Assembly (NCBI GenBank): GCA_017630155.1
Contig: JAGBVU010000006.1
Span: 47,979-111,978, forward strand
Direction: 5' to 3'
Source of the DNA: Bacteroidales bacterium
GTDB lineage: Bacteria > Bacteroidota > Bacteroidia > Bacteroidales > UBA932
Length of the DNA stretch: 64,000 nt
Below the pieces are notes generated by a model. That model saw nothing but the letters and a program-made list of their open reading frames with translations. It was not told the DNA's origin and did not search any database. The position numbers were made by a program, and so were the translations under genes. How positions within the stretch are numbered: position 1 is the stretch's first letter; each line of letters begins with the position of its first letter. This document shows positions 17,958 through 25,452 of this stretch, piece after piece.

Positions 17958-19430
17958 ATGAAAGCTAAATATTTGTCATTGGGGTTGTTATTCTCCCTGT
18001 TTCTCGCTGCATGTGGCGGAAATGGCCAGGTTGAGACATTGATCCCCGTATCTGAGAAGGCATTGGGTGACACATCATCTGTTTTCTATGCCGATTTTGC
18101 ATCATATCCTGTGGAGAGGGCCCATCTCCCTATCGGTGTTTTTGATTCGGGTACTGGTGGACTTACAGTGCAGGAGAAACTCCTCACCCTCGATGAGTTT
18201 GACAATATAACAGGTAAGCAGTCTCCTGATGGAATTCCAGATTTCGCAGGTGAGAATTTTGTATATCTGGCCGACGATGCCAATATGCCATATGGTGACT
18301 ATGATGCTGCCGGCAAGAGTGATTATCTTCGTGAACTTGTAGTAAAGGATGCACTTTTCCTTTTGGGAGATTCGTATTACAATCTGGCACTGGATGAGAA
18401 GCCTGATGGCCGTAAGGATCAGGTCAAGATTATTGTAATTGCTTGCAATACAGCCACTGCTTATGGTCTTGGCGATATAGAGAAACTTCTTCAGAGGAGC
18501 GGTACTGGTGTTAAAGTGATAGGCGTCATAAATGCCGGTGTCAGGGCTACCCTTGCAGATATGGATCCTGCCAAAAATTATGCAGTGGGTGTTATGGCCA
18601 CTCCAGGTACCATCTCTTCAGGTGCTTATGCCAGGACCTTTAAGGAGATCGCAGCCCAACAAGGGTTCAAGGGTGAAATCCAGGTGGTGAACCAACCTGC
18701 TTTGGGATTTGCCAATGCGGTGGACGGAGTTGAGGATTATGTAAAACCTGGTATTGTCCTCCCTCGTGATGAATACAGAGGCCCAAAACTCGGAAAAGAG
18801 GAGGGAGATATCAACCCCTCAATTATGGATAGATACAATTTTAATTTTGCCAAAGGGGAGATTGTATATTCCAAGATGGATGGTGAGTATAGCAGGGTTC
18901 AGCTCAATTCTGCAGACAATTATGCACGCTTCCACCTAGTATCTCTGGTGGAGAAGCACAGATTGAGCGGCAGCAAAACCCCTATGACCCATATTATCCT
19001 TGGTTGTACACACTACCCATATCATCTTGAGGTGCTGCAGGAGACTGTAGAGTATCTCCGCAACTACAAAAAAGATGGGGTATATATCTATAGAAATGTT
19101 ATTGCAGAGGATTTCAAATTTATTGATCCTGCGCAATATACAGCGATGGAGTGCTATTCGCTCCTCCGTCAGGCAAATCAGTTGGCAATGCGTCCTGAGA
19201 AGGGGACCTTGTTGCCATATATCTCTATACCTGCATATGGACTGGCTGTGGAAAATCTCGATAAAAACGGAGATTTGACATACGACTTCAAATATGGAAG
19301 AGAGGTGGGAACTGAGGATATTACTACAAAAGCAGTTCCGTTCTCATCCAGATATATTGACCAGTCTACAATTGACAGAATGGCCCGTCTGGTTCCCGAA
19401 TCATACGCGCTTTTCAGAGATAGATTGTAA
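17958..19430 (+). CDS. Lipoprotein with Asp/Glu racemase fold
   Basis: 490 aa. N-terminal signal peptide with lipobox LAAC (Cys19), then a glutamate-racemase-like domain from about residue 57: PIGVFDSGTGGLTV (Asp63), both catalytic cysteines of the racemase family (IACNTATAYG, Cys163; LGCTHYPY, Cys350 with Thr351-His352). It is much longer than MurI (about 270 aa), with inserts after residue 80 and around 265-320. Intact active-site residues in an exported lipoprotein are unusual because MurI is cytoplasmic. Role unknown; a periplasmic racemase acting on a D/L amino acid is inference. Confidence 0.8.
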   Translation: MKAKYLSLGLLFSLFLAACGGNGQVETLIPVSEKALGDTSSVFYADFASYPVERAHLPIGVFDSGTGGLTVQEKLLTLDEFDNITGKQSPDGIPDFAGENFVYLADDANMPYGDYDAAGKSDYLRELVVKDALFLLGDSYYNLALDEKPDGRKDQVKIIVIACNTATAYGLGDIEKLLQRSGTGVKVIGVINAGVRATLADMDPAKNYAVGVMATPGTISSGAYARTFKEIAAQQGFKGEIQVVNQPALGFANAVDGVEDYVKPGIVLPRDEYRGPKLGKEEGDINPSIMDRYNFNFAKGEIVYSKMDGEYSRVQLNSADNYARFHLVSLVEKHRLSGSKTPMTHIILGCTHYPYHLEVLQETVEYLRNYKKDGVYIYRNVIAEDFKFIDPAQYTAMECYSLLRQANQLAMRPEKGTLLPYISIPAYGLAVENLDKNGDLTYDFKYGREVGTEDITTKAVPFSSRYIDQSTIDRMARLVPESYALFRDRL

Positions 19431-19442
19431 TGTTTTTTTGAA

Positions 19443-20027
19443 ATGAAATTTGCAGAAAGTATATCAGTAGAGGAAATTGAGCAGCTGGAGCTGGCCAGCT
19501 TTGATGGACCGATTGTGGTGATAGACCAGATCAACGAAGAGTATGCAGAAGCTGTGGATTATCTGGGAAGCCAGTCGGTAATCGGCTTTGATACAGAGAC
19601 CAAACCCTGTTTTCAGGCAAATCAGCCGAGAAATAAAATGGCTCTGCTCCAACTCTCCGGTCCAGATAAGGCTTACCTTTTCAGATTGCATGCAGTTGGG
19701 CTGCCAAAACCTGTGGCAGCAATCCTTGCTGACCCCAAAATTGTAAAAGTGGGGGCAGCTGTGAAGGATGATATAAGAGGACTTCAAAAGTATCTCAAAT
19801 TCACCCCCAAGAATTTTGTTGACCTTCAGATTATAGGGCAGGATTATGGTATACAGGACAAGAGTGTCAAGAAGATGGCTGCTATCATTATGGGGGTTAA
19901 GGTGTCCAAGGCACAGCAGCTCTCAAATTGGGAGGCACCAGTCCTTTCCGGTGCCCAGCTGAAATATGCAGCTATTGATGCCTGGATTTGCAGGGAAATG
20001 TATCTTAAACTTATAAACAGCCGATAG
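19443..20027 (+). CDS. 3'-5' exonuclease (DEDDy, RNase D-like)
   Basis: 194 aa single exonuclease domain. The first metal motif is IGFDTETKP (DxE), the second Asp is in VKDDIRGLQK, and the C-terminal YAAIDAWICREMY matches the Exo III YxxxD motif of the DEDDy class. There is no HRDC domain, so it is a stand-alone exonuclease rather than full RNase D. It starts 12 bp after the racemase-like gene and is followed 2 bp later by the RlmI-like gene, indicating one operon. Confidence 0.88.
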   Translation: MKFAESISVEEIEQLELASFDGPIVVIDQINEEYAEAVDYLGSQSVIGFDTETKPCFQANQPRNKMALLQLSGPDKAYLFRLHAVGLPKPVAAILADPKIVKVGAAVKDDIRGLQKYLKFTPKNFVDLQIIGQDYGIQDKSVKKMAAIIMGVKVSKAQQLSNWEAPVLSGAQLKYAAIDAWICREMYLKLINSR

Positions 20028-20029
20028 GG

Positions 20030-21241
20030 ATGATAAAAAAGGTTATTCTTAAAAAGGGAAGAGATGAGTCTCTCAAAAGGTTTCACCCCTGGGTGTTTTC
20101 GGGGGCAGTCCAGAAGATAGAGGGAGAGCCATACGAAGGGGAAGTGGTAGAGGTGGTGGATTTTGCTGGGGAATTCCTTGCTTATGGTCACTATCAAGTG
20201 GGCTCAATCTCAGTGAGGGTACTGGCTTTTGATCAGGAGTATGAACCTGTAGATGGCGAGTTTGGTCTCGACTTTTGGGTAGAAAAAATATATCTTGCAT
20301 ATAAAATGCGCCGTACGCTGGGGATAGACAACACCCAGACCAATTGTTACAGGCTAGTGCACGGCGAGGGGGATAATCTCCCCGGGCTTATCATAGACTA
20401 TTATGATGGGGTAGCTGTAGTACAGGCACACTCGGCCGGTATGTATCTCTCTCAGGAGAAGATATGTGAGGCCTTGAAACACTGTTATGGGGCAGCTTTG
20501 AAGGCTGTTTATGACAAGAGTGAAGGGACAGCTCCATATAAGGCGGGGCTCGAACTTGGCGATAAATATTTGTGGAAAAGGGATGATTTCAAGGAGGAGG
20601 AGTCTCCAGTCCTTGAGAATGGAAAGAGCTTCCTTGTCAATTGGGAGAAGGGGCAAAAGACAGGTTTCTTCCTTGACCAGAGAGACAACAGAGAGATGGT
20701 AGGGGAGCAGGCTAAAGGTAAGAAGGTCCTTAACCTCTTTTGCTATACAGGAGGTTTCTCTATCTATGCACTGGCGGCTGGAGCCAAAAAAGTAGTATCT
20801 GTAGATTCGTCAAAAGTGGCTATGGCCATGGTGGACAGAAATGTGGCCTATAACGGATTTGAGCCGGAGCGTCACGAATCGGTCTGTGAAGATGCCATAG
20901 ATTACCTGAAGAAAATTCCGGAGGGGGAATTTGATCTCATTATTGTGGATCCCCCTGCTTTTGCAAAGCACAGAGGTTCGTTGAACAATGCATTGAGAGC
21001 CTATAAGAGACTCAATGCTTGTGCAATAGAGAAAGTGGCCCGTGGTGGGGTAATATTTACATACAGTTGCTCGCAGGTGGTGGACAAGCAGGCTTTTGCT
21101 TTGGCAGTCTTCTCTGCTGCAGCATCAGTAGGTAGGAGTGTTAAGATTCTCCGTCGTCTTACCCAACCGGCAGACCATCCGGTAAACATTTATCACCCTG
21201 AAGGGGAATATCTTAAAGGTTTGATGCTGTATGTCGAGTAG
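20030..21241 (+). CDS. rlmI: Class I SAM-dependent rRNA methyltransferase (RlmI-like)
   Basis: 403 aa; N-terminal PUA RNA-binding domain (HPWVFSGAV, about 1-75), an EEHEE-type middle domain, and a C-terminal Rossmann methyltransferase with motif I NLFCYTGGFSIYA and catalytic IVDPPAFAKHR. The family methylates C5 of a 23S rRNA cytosine in E. coli (m5C1962). The exact target site in this organism is inferred. The last codons overlap the start of the next gene by 11 bp. Confidence 0.9.
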   Translation: MIKKVILKKGRDESLKRFHPWVFSGAVQKIEGEPYEGEVVEVVDFAGEFLAYGHYQVGSISVRVLAFDQEYEPVDGEFGLDFWVEKIYLAYKMRRTLGIDNTQTNCYRLVHGEGDNLPGLIIDYYDGVAVVQAHSAGMYLSQEKICEALKHCYGAALKAVYDKSEGTAPYKAGLELGDKYLWKRDDFKEEESPVLENGKSFLVNWEKGQKTGFFLDQRDNREMVGEQAKGKKVLNLFCYTGGFSIYALAAGAKKVVSVDSSKVAMAMVDRNVAYNGFEPERHESVCEDAIDYLKKIPEGEFDLIIVDPPAFAKHRGSLNNALRAYKRLNACAIEKVARGGVIFTYSCSQVVDKQAFALAVFSAAASVGRSVKILRRLTQPADHPVNIYHPEGEYLKGLMLYVE

Positions 21242-21719
21242 TTATCACGTTACACCGGGGGCTTCTAAAGAACAGAAATATATGGAGTTGATCCCCCAAC
21301 TCGAGATGGAACTTTCAACTTTCGATTACTCCATATCCACATTGGCAAATGTGTCGGCAGCCCTTAGGTCCGTATTCGGATTTTTCTGGGTGGGATTCTA
21401 TATTGTGGATGGTGACAGGATGTATCTTGGCCCTTTTCAGGGTGATGCAGCTTGTACTTTCATTGGGTATGGCAAAGGAGTTTGCGGTGCTGCGTGGATG
21501 ACTCGCAGGACTATGGTTGTCCCTGATGTGGAGGATTTTCCCGGTCACATAGCATGCAGTTCGCTTTCGAAGTCAGAAATAGTGGTTCCGATGTTCGGAA
21601 GTGATGGAAGTGTAATAGGTGTTCTCGATATTGATAGCGACAAACTGGGCGATTTTGATGAAATTGATGCAAAATATCTTGAAATCATTGTCAAAATAGT
21701 TTGCAAAACGATAAATTAA
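21231..21719 (+). CDS. msrC: GAF-domain free methionine-(R)-sulfoxide reductase
   Basis: 162 aa, a single GAF domain that reduces free L-Met-(R)-sulfoxide. The family hallmark GPFQGDAACTFIGYGKGVCG, with FPGHIACSS further on, is intact. All three redox cysteines are present (Cys75, Cys85, Cys109). The ATG at 21231 lies inside the end of the methyltransferase gene. It is the last gene before tRNA-Cys. Confidence 0.93.
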   Translation: MSSSYHVTPGASKEQKYMELIPQLEMELSTFDYSISTLANVSAALRSVFGFFWVGFYIVDGDRMYLGPFQGDAACTFIGYGKGVCGAAWMTRRTMVVPDVEDFPGHIACSSLSKSEIVVPMFGSDGSVIGVLDIDSDKLGDFDEIDAKYLEIIVKIVCKTIN

Positions 21720-21730
21720 TGCTACATTTG
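21700..21730 (+). promoter_or_regulatory. Complete Bacteroidetes promoter of tRNA-Cys
   Basis: TTTG at 21700-21703, a 19-bp spacer and TACATTTG at 21723-21730. Both boxes match the consensus and the mature tRNA begins 13 bp after the -7 box. The -33 box lies inside the end of msrC. Confidence 0.82.
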
Positions 21731-21742
21731 CAGTCCTAAATC

Positions 21743-21813
21743 GGTACCATGGCCGAGTGGTTAGGCAACGGTCTGCAAAACCGTCTACAGCAGTTCGATT
21801 CTGCTTGGTACCT
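21743..21813 (+). tRNA. tRNA-Cys (anticodon GCA)
   Basis: 71 nt cloverleaf. Acceptor arms GGTACCA and TGGTACC pair fully; the anticodon arm is ACGGT-CTGCAAA-ACCGT with anticodon GCA; the T arm is AGCAG-TTCGATT-CTGCT. The discriminator base is T (U73), the cysteine identity base. CCA is not encoded. Confidence 0.96.
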
Positions 21814-21814
21814 C

Positions 21815-21850
21815 AAAAAAAGAGAAGTCATCACTGACTTCTCTTTTTTT
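21815..21850. terminator. Terminator of tRNA-Cys
   Basis: AAAGAGAAGTCA pairs with TGACTTCTCTTT around TCAC, with A and T runs on the two sides. It follows the tRNA by 1 bp. Confidence 0.9.
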
Positions 21851-22112
21851 GTGGTACCTATTCACCCCAGTCACTTCGTGACAGCCCCTCCAGGGGCAGA
21901 TGCCGACCGACGCTATGCTCTGGTCGGGTGGCTTCGTGCTCGATATCCGGAGGATATCTCCAAACTCCGCCACGTCCTCTGACGAGGATGTTTTATAAAT
22001 GAAGAGCTCTTCGGACGTCTTTTTTTTGTTTTGTGGTACCGGTTCCCCCGTATGCCCCCCAGGGGGCAGATCCTCCTTTCACTTCGTTTCAGTCGGGTGG
22101 CTCCGTGCTCAT
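21851..22112. repeat. Two diverged copies of a hairpin-rich intergenic element
   Basis: Copies at about 21851-21945 and 22034-22112 share, in order, a GTGGTACC start, a C-rich tract, a small hairpin ending in GGGGCAGAT, and a GTCGGGTGGCT.CGTGCTC end. The first also contains hairpins GTCACTTCGTGAC and GCCCCTCCAGGGGC. No coding frame is credible. It looks like a REP/BIME-type or decayed mobile sequence. Confidence 0.55.
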
Positions 22113-22118
22113 AAAAGC

Positions 22119-22225
22119 AGTAGGGAATGAATACTGTAATTTCATTCCCTACTAAGGCTCTTTTTTTTCAAAATTGCCATTTTTGATGGATAGTAGGGAA
22201 TACCAGGAGTGTTTTGTTCCCTACT
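22119..22225. repeat. Pair of hairpins with the same stem sequence
   Basis: The first is AGTAGGGAATGA pairing with TCATTCCCTACT (22119-22153), followed by eight T at 22161-22168. The second is AGTAGGGAA pairing with TTCCCTACT (22192-22225). Loops differ. They lie beyond the tryptophanase stop and the second probably helps end that gene. Confidence 0.65.
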
Positions 22226-22234
22226 TTAATAGGT

Positions 22235-23611
22235 CTATTCCACAGGTGCAAGTTTGACTGTGAAGTGGCGGAGTAGGGGTGCTTCCCATGTGATCTTGTA
22301 ACCGTGTTTGATCTCGTCCCTTCGGTCAAATACATTTTTGAGTGCCACAGCTATAACGTCCATATGATTATTGGTGTATGTACGTCGGGCGATGCACAGA
22401 CGGAGAAGGTCAAGACCACCGAAGCGATTCTCGCGTGTCACCGGGTCGCGGTCAGCAAGGATGTATCCGATCTCACATCCACGTACGCCAGCCTCTTTGT
22501 AAAGCTCGATGGCAAGTGTCTGTGCAGGGAACTCCTCTTTAGGTACATTTGTCAGTACAAGTGAGGCATCCACGAAGAGGGCGTGACCACCCACAGGCCT
22601 TTGGTAAGGGATGCCAAATTCGTCAAGTTTTGATGCGAGGTATTGTACCTGTTTGATTCGTGTCTCTATAGTGTCAAGTTCGGTGTTCTCATCCAGACCT
22701 ACGGCCAGTGCATCCATATCGCGGCCGTTCATTCCTCCGTATGTCAGGAAGCCTTCATAGCGGATACAGAAACCTTTGGCCCCTTCGTACCAGTCCTCAT
22801 GGCGTGTGGCGATGAAACCACCCATATTTACCAAGCCATCTTTCTTTGATGACATTGTCATACCATCTGCGTATGAGAACATTTCGCGGCATATCTCTTT
22901 GATGCTCTTGTCTGCATAACCCTCTTCGCGAGTTTTGATGAAATATGCATTTTCAACGAAACGGGCAGAGTCGAATACCACACGTTTGCCATATTTGTCG
23001 GCAAGAAGACGGACGCCACGGAGATTTTCCATTGATACGGGCTGACCTCCGGCTGTGTTGTTGGTGATGGTGACGATGATAAATGTTACTTTGTCACCTT
23101 GCTCAGCAAGAACCTTTTCAAGCTTCTTCAGGTCCACATTACCCTTGAACGGAAGTTCAAGCTGGGTCTCTTTTGCCTCATCAATGGTGCAGTCCACTGC
23201 AAAAGCGGCACGCCCCTCTATATGACCTTTAGTGGTGTCAAAGTGAGAGTTGCCAGGAACAATATCTCCCTCCTTTACGAGGTAGCTGAAGAGTACATTC
23301 TCGGCAGCACGCCCCTGGTGGGTGGGGATAATGTGTTCGAAGCCGGTAATACGGGTGATAGTCTCCTTTAGATGGAAGAACGAAGATGCACCTGCATAGC
23401 TCTCATCACCTGTCATCATTGCAGCCCATTGGCGGTCACTCATTGCCCCTGTTCCGGAGTCTGTGATGCAGTCGATATAAACCTGATGTGATCTGAGGCC
23501 GAAAAGGTTATAGTGTGCATCCTTAATCCATTGTTCGCGCTCTTCGCGGGTCGATTTGCGGAGAGGTTCCACCATTTTGATTTTGTAAGATTCTGCAAAA
23601 GGAAGTTCCAT
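22235..23611 (-). CDS. tnaA: Tryptophanase
   Basis: PLP enzyme splitting tryptophan to indole, pyruvate and ammonia. 458 aa. PLP Lys in MSSKKDG (Lys257), Arg217 in FDSARFVENAYF, and tryptophanase-type pocket residues: Asp125 in SHFDTTKGH, Ile in GCEIGYI, and His in LLRHFTVK. These distinguish it from tyrosine phenol-lyase. It has its own promoter and a terminator lies between it and the upstream paralogue, so it is probably independently transcribed. Indole production can be predicted for this organism. Confidence 0.93.
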   Translation of the reverse strand: MELPFAESYKIKMVEPLRKSTREEREQWIKDAHYNLFGLRSHQVYIDCITDSGTGAMSDRQWAAMMTGDESYAGASSFFHLKETITRITGFEHIIPTHQGRAAENVLFSYLVKEGDIVPGNSHFDTTKGHIEGRAAFAVDCTIDEAKETQLELPFKGNVDLKKLEKVLAEQGDKVTFIIVTITNNTAGGQPVSMENLRGVRLLADKYGKRVVFDSARFVENAYFIKTREEGYADKSIKEICREMFSYADGMTMSSKKDGLVNMGGFIATRHEDWYEGAKGFCIRYEGFLTYGGMNGRDMDALAVGLDENTELDTIETRIKQVQYLASKLDEFGIPYQRPVGGHALFVDASLVLTNVPKEEFPAQTLAIELYKEAGVRGCEIGYILADRDPVTRENRFGGLDLLRLCIARRTYTNNHMDVIAVALKNVFDRRDEIKHGYKITWEAPLLRHFTVKLAPVE

Positions 23612-23651
23612 GTTTCTTTATATTTTTAATTATTAATAGACTTTTAACTCT

Positions 23652-23659
23652 CAAATATA
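23652..23659 (-). promoter_or_regulatory. -7 box for tryptophanase
   Basis: Minus-strand TATATTTG, an exact TAnnTTTG match, 40 bp upstream of the tnaA ATG and downstream of the terminator of the preceding gene. The leader is short and shows no hairpin or leader peptide. Confidence 0.6.
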
Positions 23660-23699
23660 ATAAAATATGTGAAAATGTCTTTGGTTTGTTTAAAAAAAA

Positions 23700-23722
23700 G
23701 ATGCCCGAACTGAGTCGGGCAT
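23700..23722 (-). terminator. Terminator of the TPL-like gene
   Basis: On the minus strand GATGCCCGA pairs with TCGGGCATC and is followed by CTTTTTTTT. It separates the paralogue at 23799 from tnaA. Confidence 0.85.
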
Positions 23723-23798
23723 CACATTTATAATAGGGTCTGGCATGAGAGTTGGCCTATGGACTTGAGACTGCAGACCAGCTCTGTGGGAGGATCGG

Positions 23799-25247
23799 CT
23801 ACAGGCTGTCGCCGAAGTCCTTGCGGAATTTCTCCACAATGCGTGATGGCCAGTCGGTAAGAGGCTCGAGTTCACCCATAAAGAAGCGTAATACGGTAGG
23901 CTCATAGTTGAATTTGAGACCTCCGATGAGGTGTCTGTTTTCATATAGCCAAGCCAGACGGTCCACTACGTATTTGGTCTGGGAAAGTGTGAATACCCTG
24001 CGAGGGAATGCAAGACGCATAAGTTCCACATCGGCAGGAATCTCAACTCCGTTCTCGTCGCGGACGCTTGACATGGTTCCGCGCTCCATGCCACGGACAC
24101 CTGAACAGAGGTAGAATGCAGCAGCAAGTGCTCCGGCTGGATATTCGTGTTGTGGAATATGTGAACAGAATTCACCTGCGTTGACGTGTGCACCAAGTAC
24201 GCCCGAAGGGGTTACCATAGGGATACCCATTTTTTCTGCACTCTCTACACAGTATTTGATGAAGTCCACACTCTGGCTGATCATGGTCTCATCAATAGTT
24301 TCGTAGATACCCACAGCCATGGCCTCAATCTCGCGGATGGACATACCACCATAAGTGAGGAAGCCTTCAAACAATGGAATAAGGGGCTCCATCTGTTTGA
24401 AGAGTTTGTGGTTGTTGGTGCAGATACCACCACCGCGTGAAGAGGTGAGTTTGCGGGCTGAGAAGTAAACGAGGTCGGCAAGACCGGTCATCATCTTGAT
24501 GATGTCAGCCATAGAATTCTCTTTCCATTGCTCCTCGCGCTGTTTTACGAGATATGCATTCTCACCAAGCAATGAAGCATCAAGTACTAGCATAATGCCG
24601 TATTTGTCTGCCACCTGGCGTACATCCATCATATTCCTGATAGAGAAAGGCTGTCCGCCGATAAGGTTGGTGGATGCCTCCATGCGGATGTATGCTACAT
24701 TTTTGGCACCTACCTCTTCGATGGTTTTGACAAGTTTGTCGATGTCGATGTTGCCTTTGAAAGGGTTGTCTGATTTCAATATGAGAGCCTCATCGCGAAG
24801 GAGTTCTATCACGCGTCCCCCAACTTCGTTGACGTGGGCCAGCATAGTGGTAAAGTGGTAGTTGGTGATAACTACCTGTCCTGGTTTGATGAATGTGCGT
24901 GAGATGATGTTTTCTGCAGCACGACCCTGGTGAGCTGGGAGGAAGTATTTTTTACCAAGTACATCTTCAATGCCTTTCTGGAGACGGACGAATGACTGTG
25001 ACCCTGCATAAGCGTCATCGGCATGCATCATCGCTGCCAACTGGTTGTCACTCATGGCATTGGTTCCACTGTCTGTAAGCATATCCAGGAATACATCCTG
25101 AGTGGATAGTTTGAATGTGTTGTAACCAGCCTCTTTGATGGCGTCACGTCTGCGCTCAATGGGGACAAGATTTAGTTTCTGAACAATTCTCACCTTGTGG
25201 AGCTCGAGAGGAATATTCTCTCCAGAGAAGAATTTGATGTTTGGCAT
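23799..25247 (-). CDS. Tyrosine phenol-lyase-like beta-eliminating lyase
   Basis: 482 aa paralogue of the adjacent tryptophanase. The aromatic pocket is of tyrosine phenol-lyase (TPL) type: Thr133 in HFTTMLAH, Arg389 in GVRGMERG and Phe455-Phe456 in VLRFFMG, matching Thr124, Arg381 and Phe448/449 of Citrobacter TPL. The PLP Lys is conserved (SARKL, Lys266). Two departures: the cofactor-binding Arg217 is Leu226 (DASLLGENAY) and Lys256 is Arg265. So it may cleave tyrosine, or be a diverged subfamily. A tyrosine-rich leader peptide and an attenuator precede it. Confidence 0.8.
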   Translation of the reverse strand: MPNIKFFSGENIPLELHKVRIVQKLNLVPIERRRDAIKEAGYNTFKLSTQDVFLDMLTDSGTNAMSDNQLAAMMHADDAYAGSQSFVRLQKGIEDVLGKKYFLPAHQGRAAENIISRTFIKPGQVVITNYHFTTMLAHVNEVGGRVIELLRDEALILKSDNPFKGNIDIDKLVKTIEEVGAKNVAYIRMEASTNLIGGQPFSIRNMMDVRQVADKYGIMLVLDASLLGENAYLVKQREEQWKENSMADIIKMMTGLADLVYFSARKLTSSRGGGICTNNHKLFKQMEPLIPLFEGFLTYGGMSIREIEAMAVGIYETIDETMISQSVDFIKYCVESAEKMGIPMVTPSGVLGAHVNAGEFCSHIPQHEYPAGALAAAFYLCSGVRGMERGTMSSVRDENGVEIPADVELMRLAFPRRVFTLSQTKYVVDRLAWLYENRHLIGGLKFNYEPTVLRFFMGELEPLTDWPSRIVEKFRKDFGDSL

Positions 25248-25277
25248 AGTTGTTATTTTTTAGTGATTTTTACAAAC

Positions 25278-25340
25278 AAAAAAGCCCGACAAATCGGGCC
25301 GTTCAAATCAATATGCATACAATAGAAAAACACGCCCGAT
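25278..25340 (-). promoter_or_regulatory. Attenuator in the leader of the TPL-like gene
   Basis: On the minus strand GCCCGA (25299-25294) pairs with TCGGGC (25289-25284) around a 4-nt loop and is followed by six T (25283-25278): an intrinsic terminator inside the 5' leader. An upstream ATCGGGC (25340-25334) pairs perfectly with GCCCGAT (25299-25293), using the same left arm, so antiterminator and terminator exclude each other. It lies between the leader peptide stop and the ATG at 25247. A weak CGCC:GGCG pairing (25354-25351 with 25336-25333) could act as anti-antiterminator. Confidence 0.82.
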
Positions 25341-25342
25341 CG

Positions 25343-25387
25343 TTATGACTGGCGGTAATAATATCGTATGTTAGTTATATGTTTCAT
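25343..25387 (-). CDS. Tyrosine-rich leader peptide
   Basis: A 14-codon frame, MKHITNIRYYYRQS, with three consecutive Tyr codons (TAT TAT TAC, 25363-25355). It starts 9 bp after the last base of the -7 box, so the mRNA may be nearly leaderless, and stops 2 bp before the antiterminator strand. The layout matches amino-acid-sensing leaders of the trp/his/pheA type. A second overlapping ATG (25394) would give MQNETYN, also with a Tyr codon near its end. Too short for gene finders; supported by position and composition rather than homology. Confidence 0.72.
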   Translation of the reverse strand: MKHITNIRYYYRQS

Positions 25388-25395
25388 TCTGCATA

Positions 25396-25403
25396 CAAAG
25401 TTA
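25396..25403 (-). promoter_or_regulatory. -7 box for the TPL leader transcript
   Basis: Minus-strand TAACTTTG, an exact TAnnTTTG match. Transcription would begin about 25391-25388, giving a leader of about 140 nt before the ATG at 25247. Confidence 0.65.
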
Positions 25404-25415
25404 AGAATGTTTTCT

Positions 25416-25423
25416 TATTTTTG
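25416..25423 (+). promoter_or_regulatory. -7 box for the thioredoxin lipoprotein operon
   Basis: TATTTTTG, an exact match, 29 bp upstream of the ATG at 25453. It lies 12 bp from the opposing box at 25396-25403, so the two promoters are back to back. Confidence 0.6.
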
Positions 25424-25452
25424 TACATAATTAACATAAATTTTTGATTCCT

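Noticed and set aside
21743..21813. tRNA-Cys as an integration site
   Set aside because: No duplicated 3' tRNA end and no integrase downstream; only hairpin repeats follow before tnaA.
23700..23722. Attenuator for tryptophanase
   Set aside because: The hairpin lies upstream of the tnaA promoter box and no Trp-codon leader peptide is found; it is the terminator of the preceding gene.
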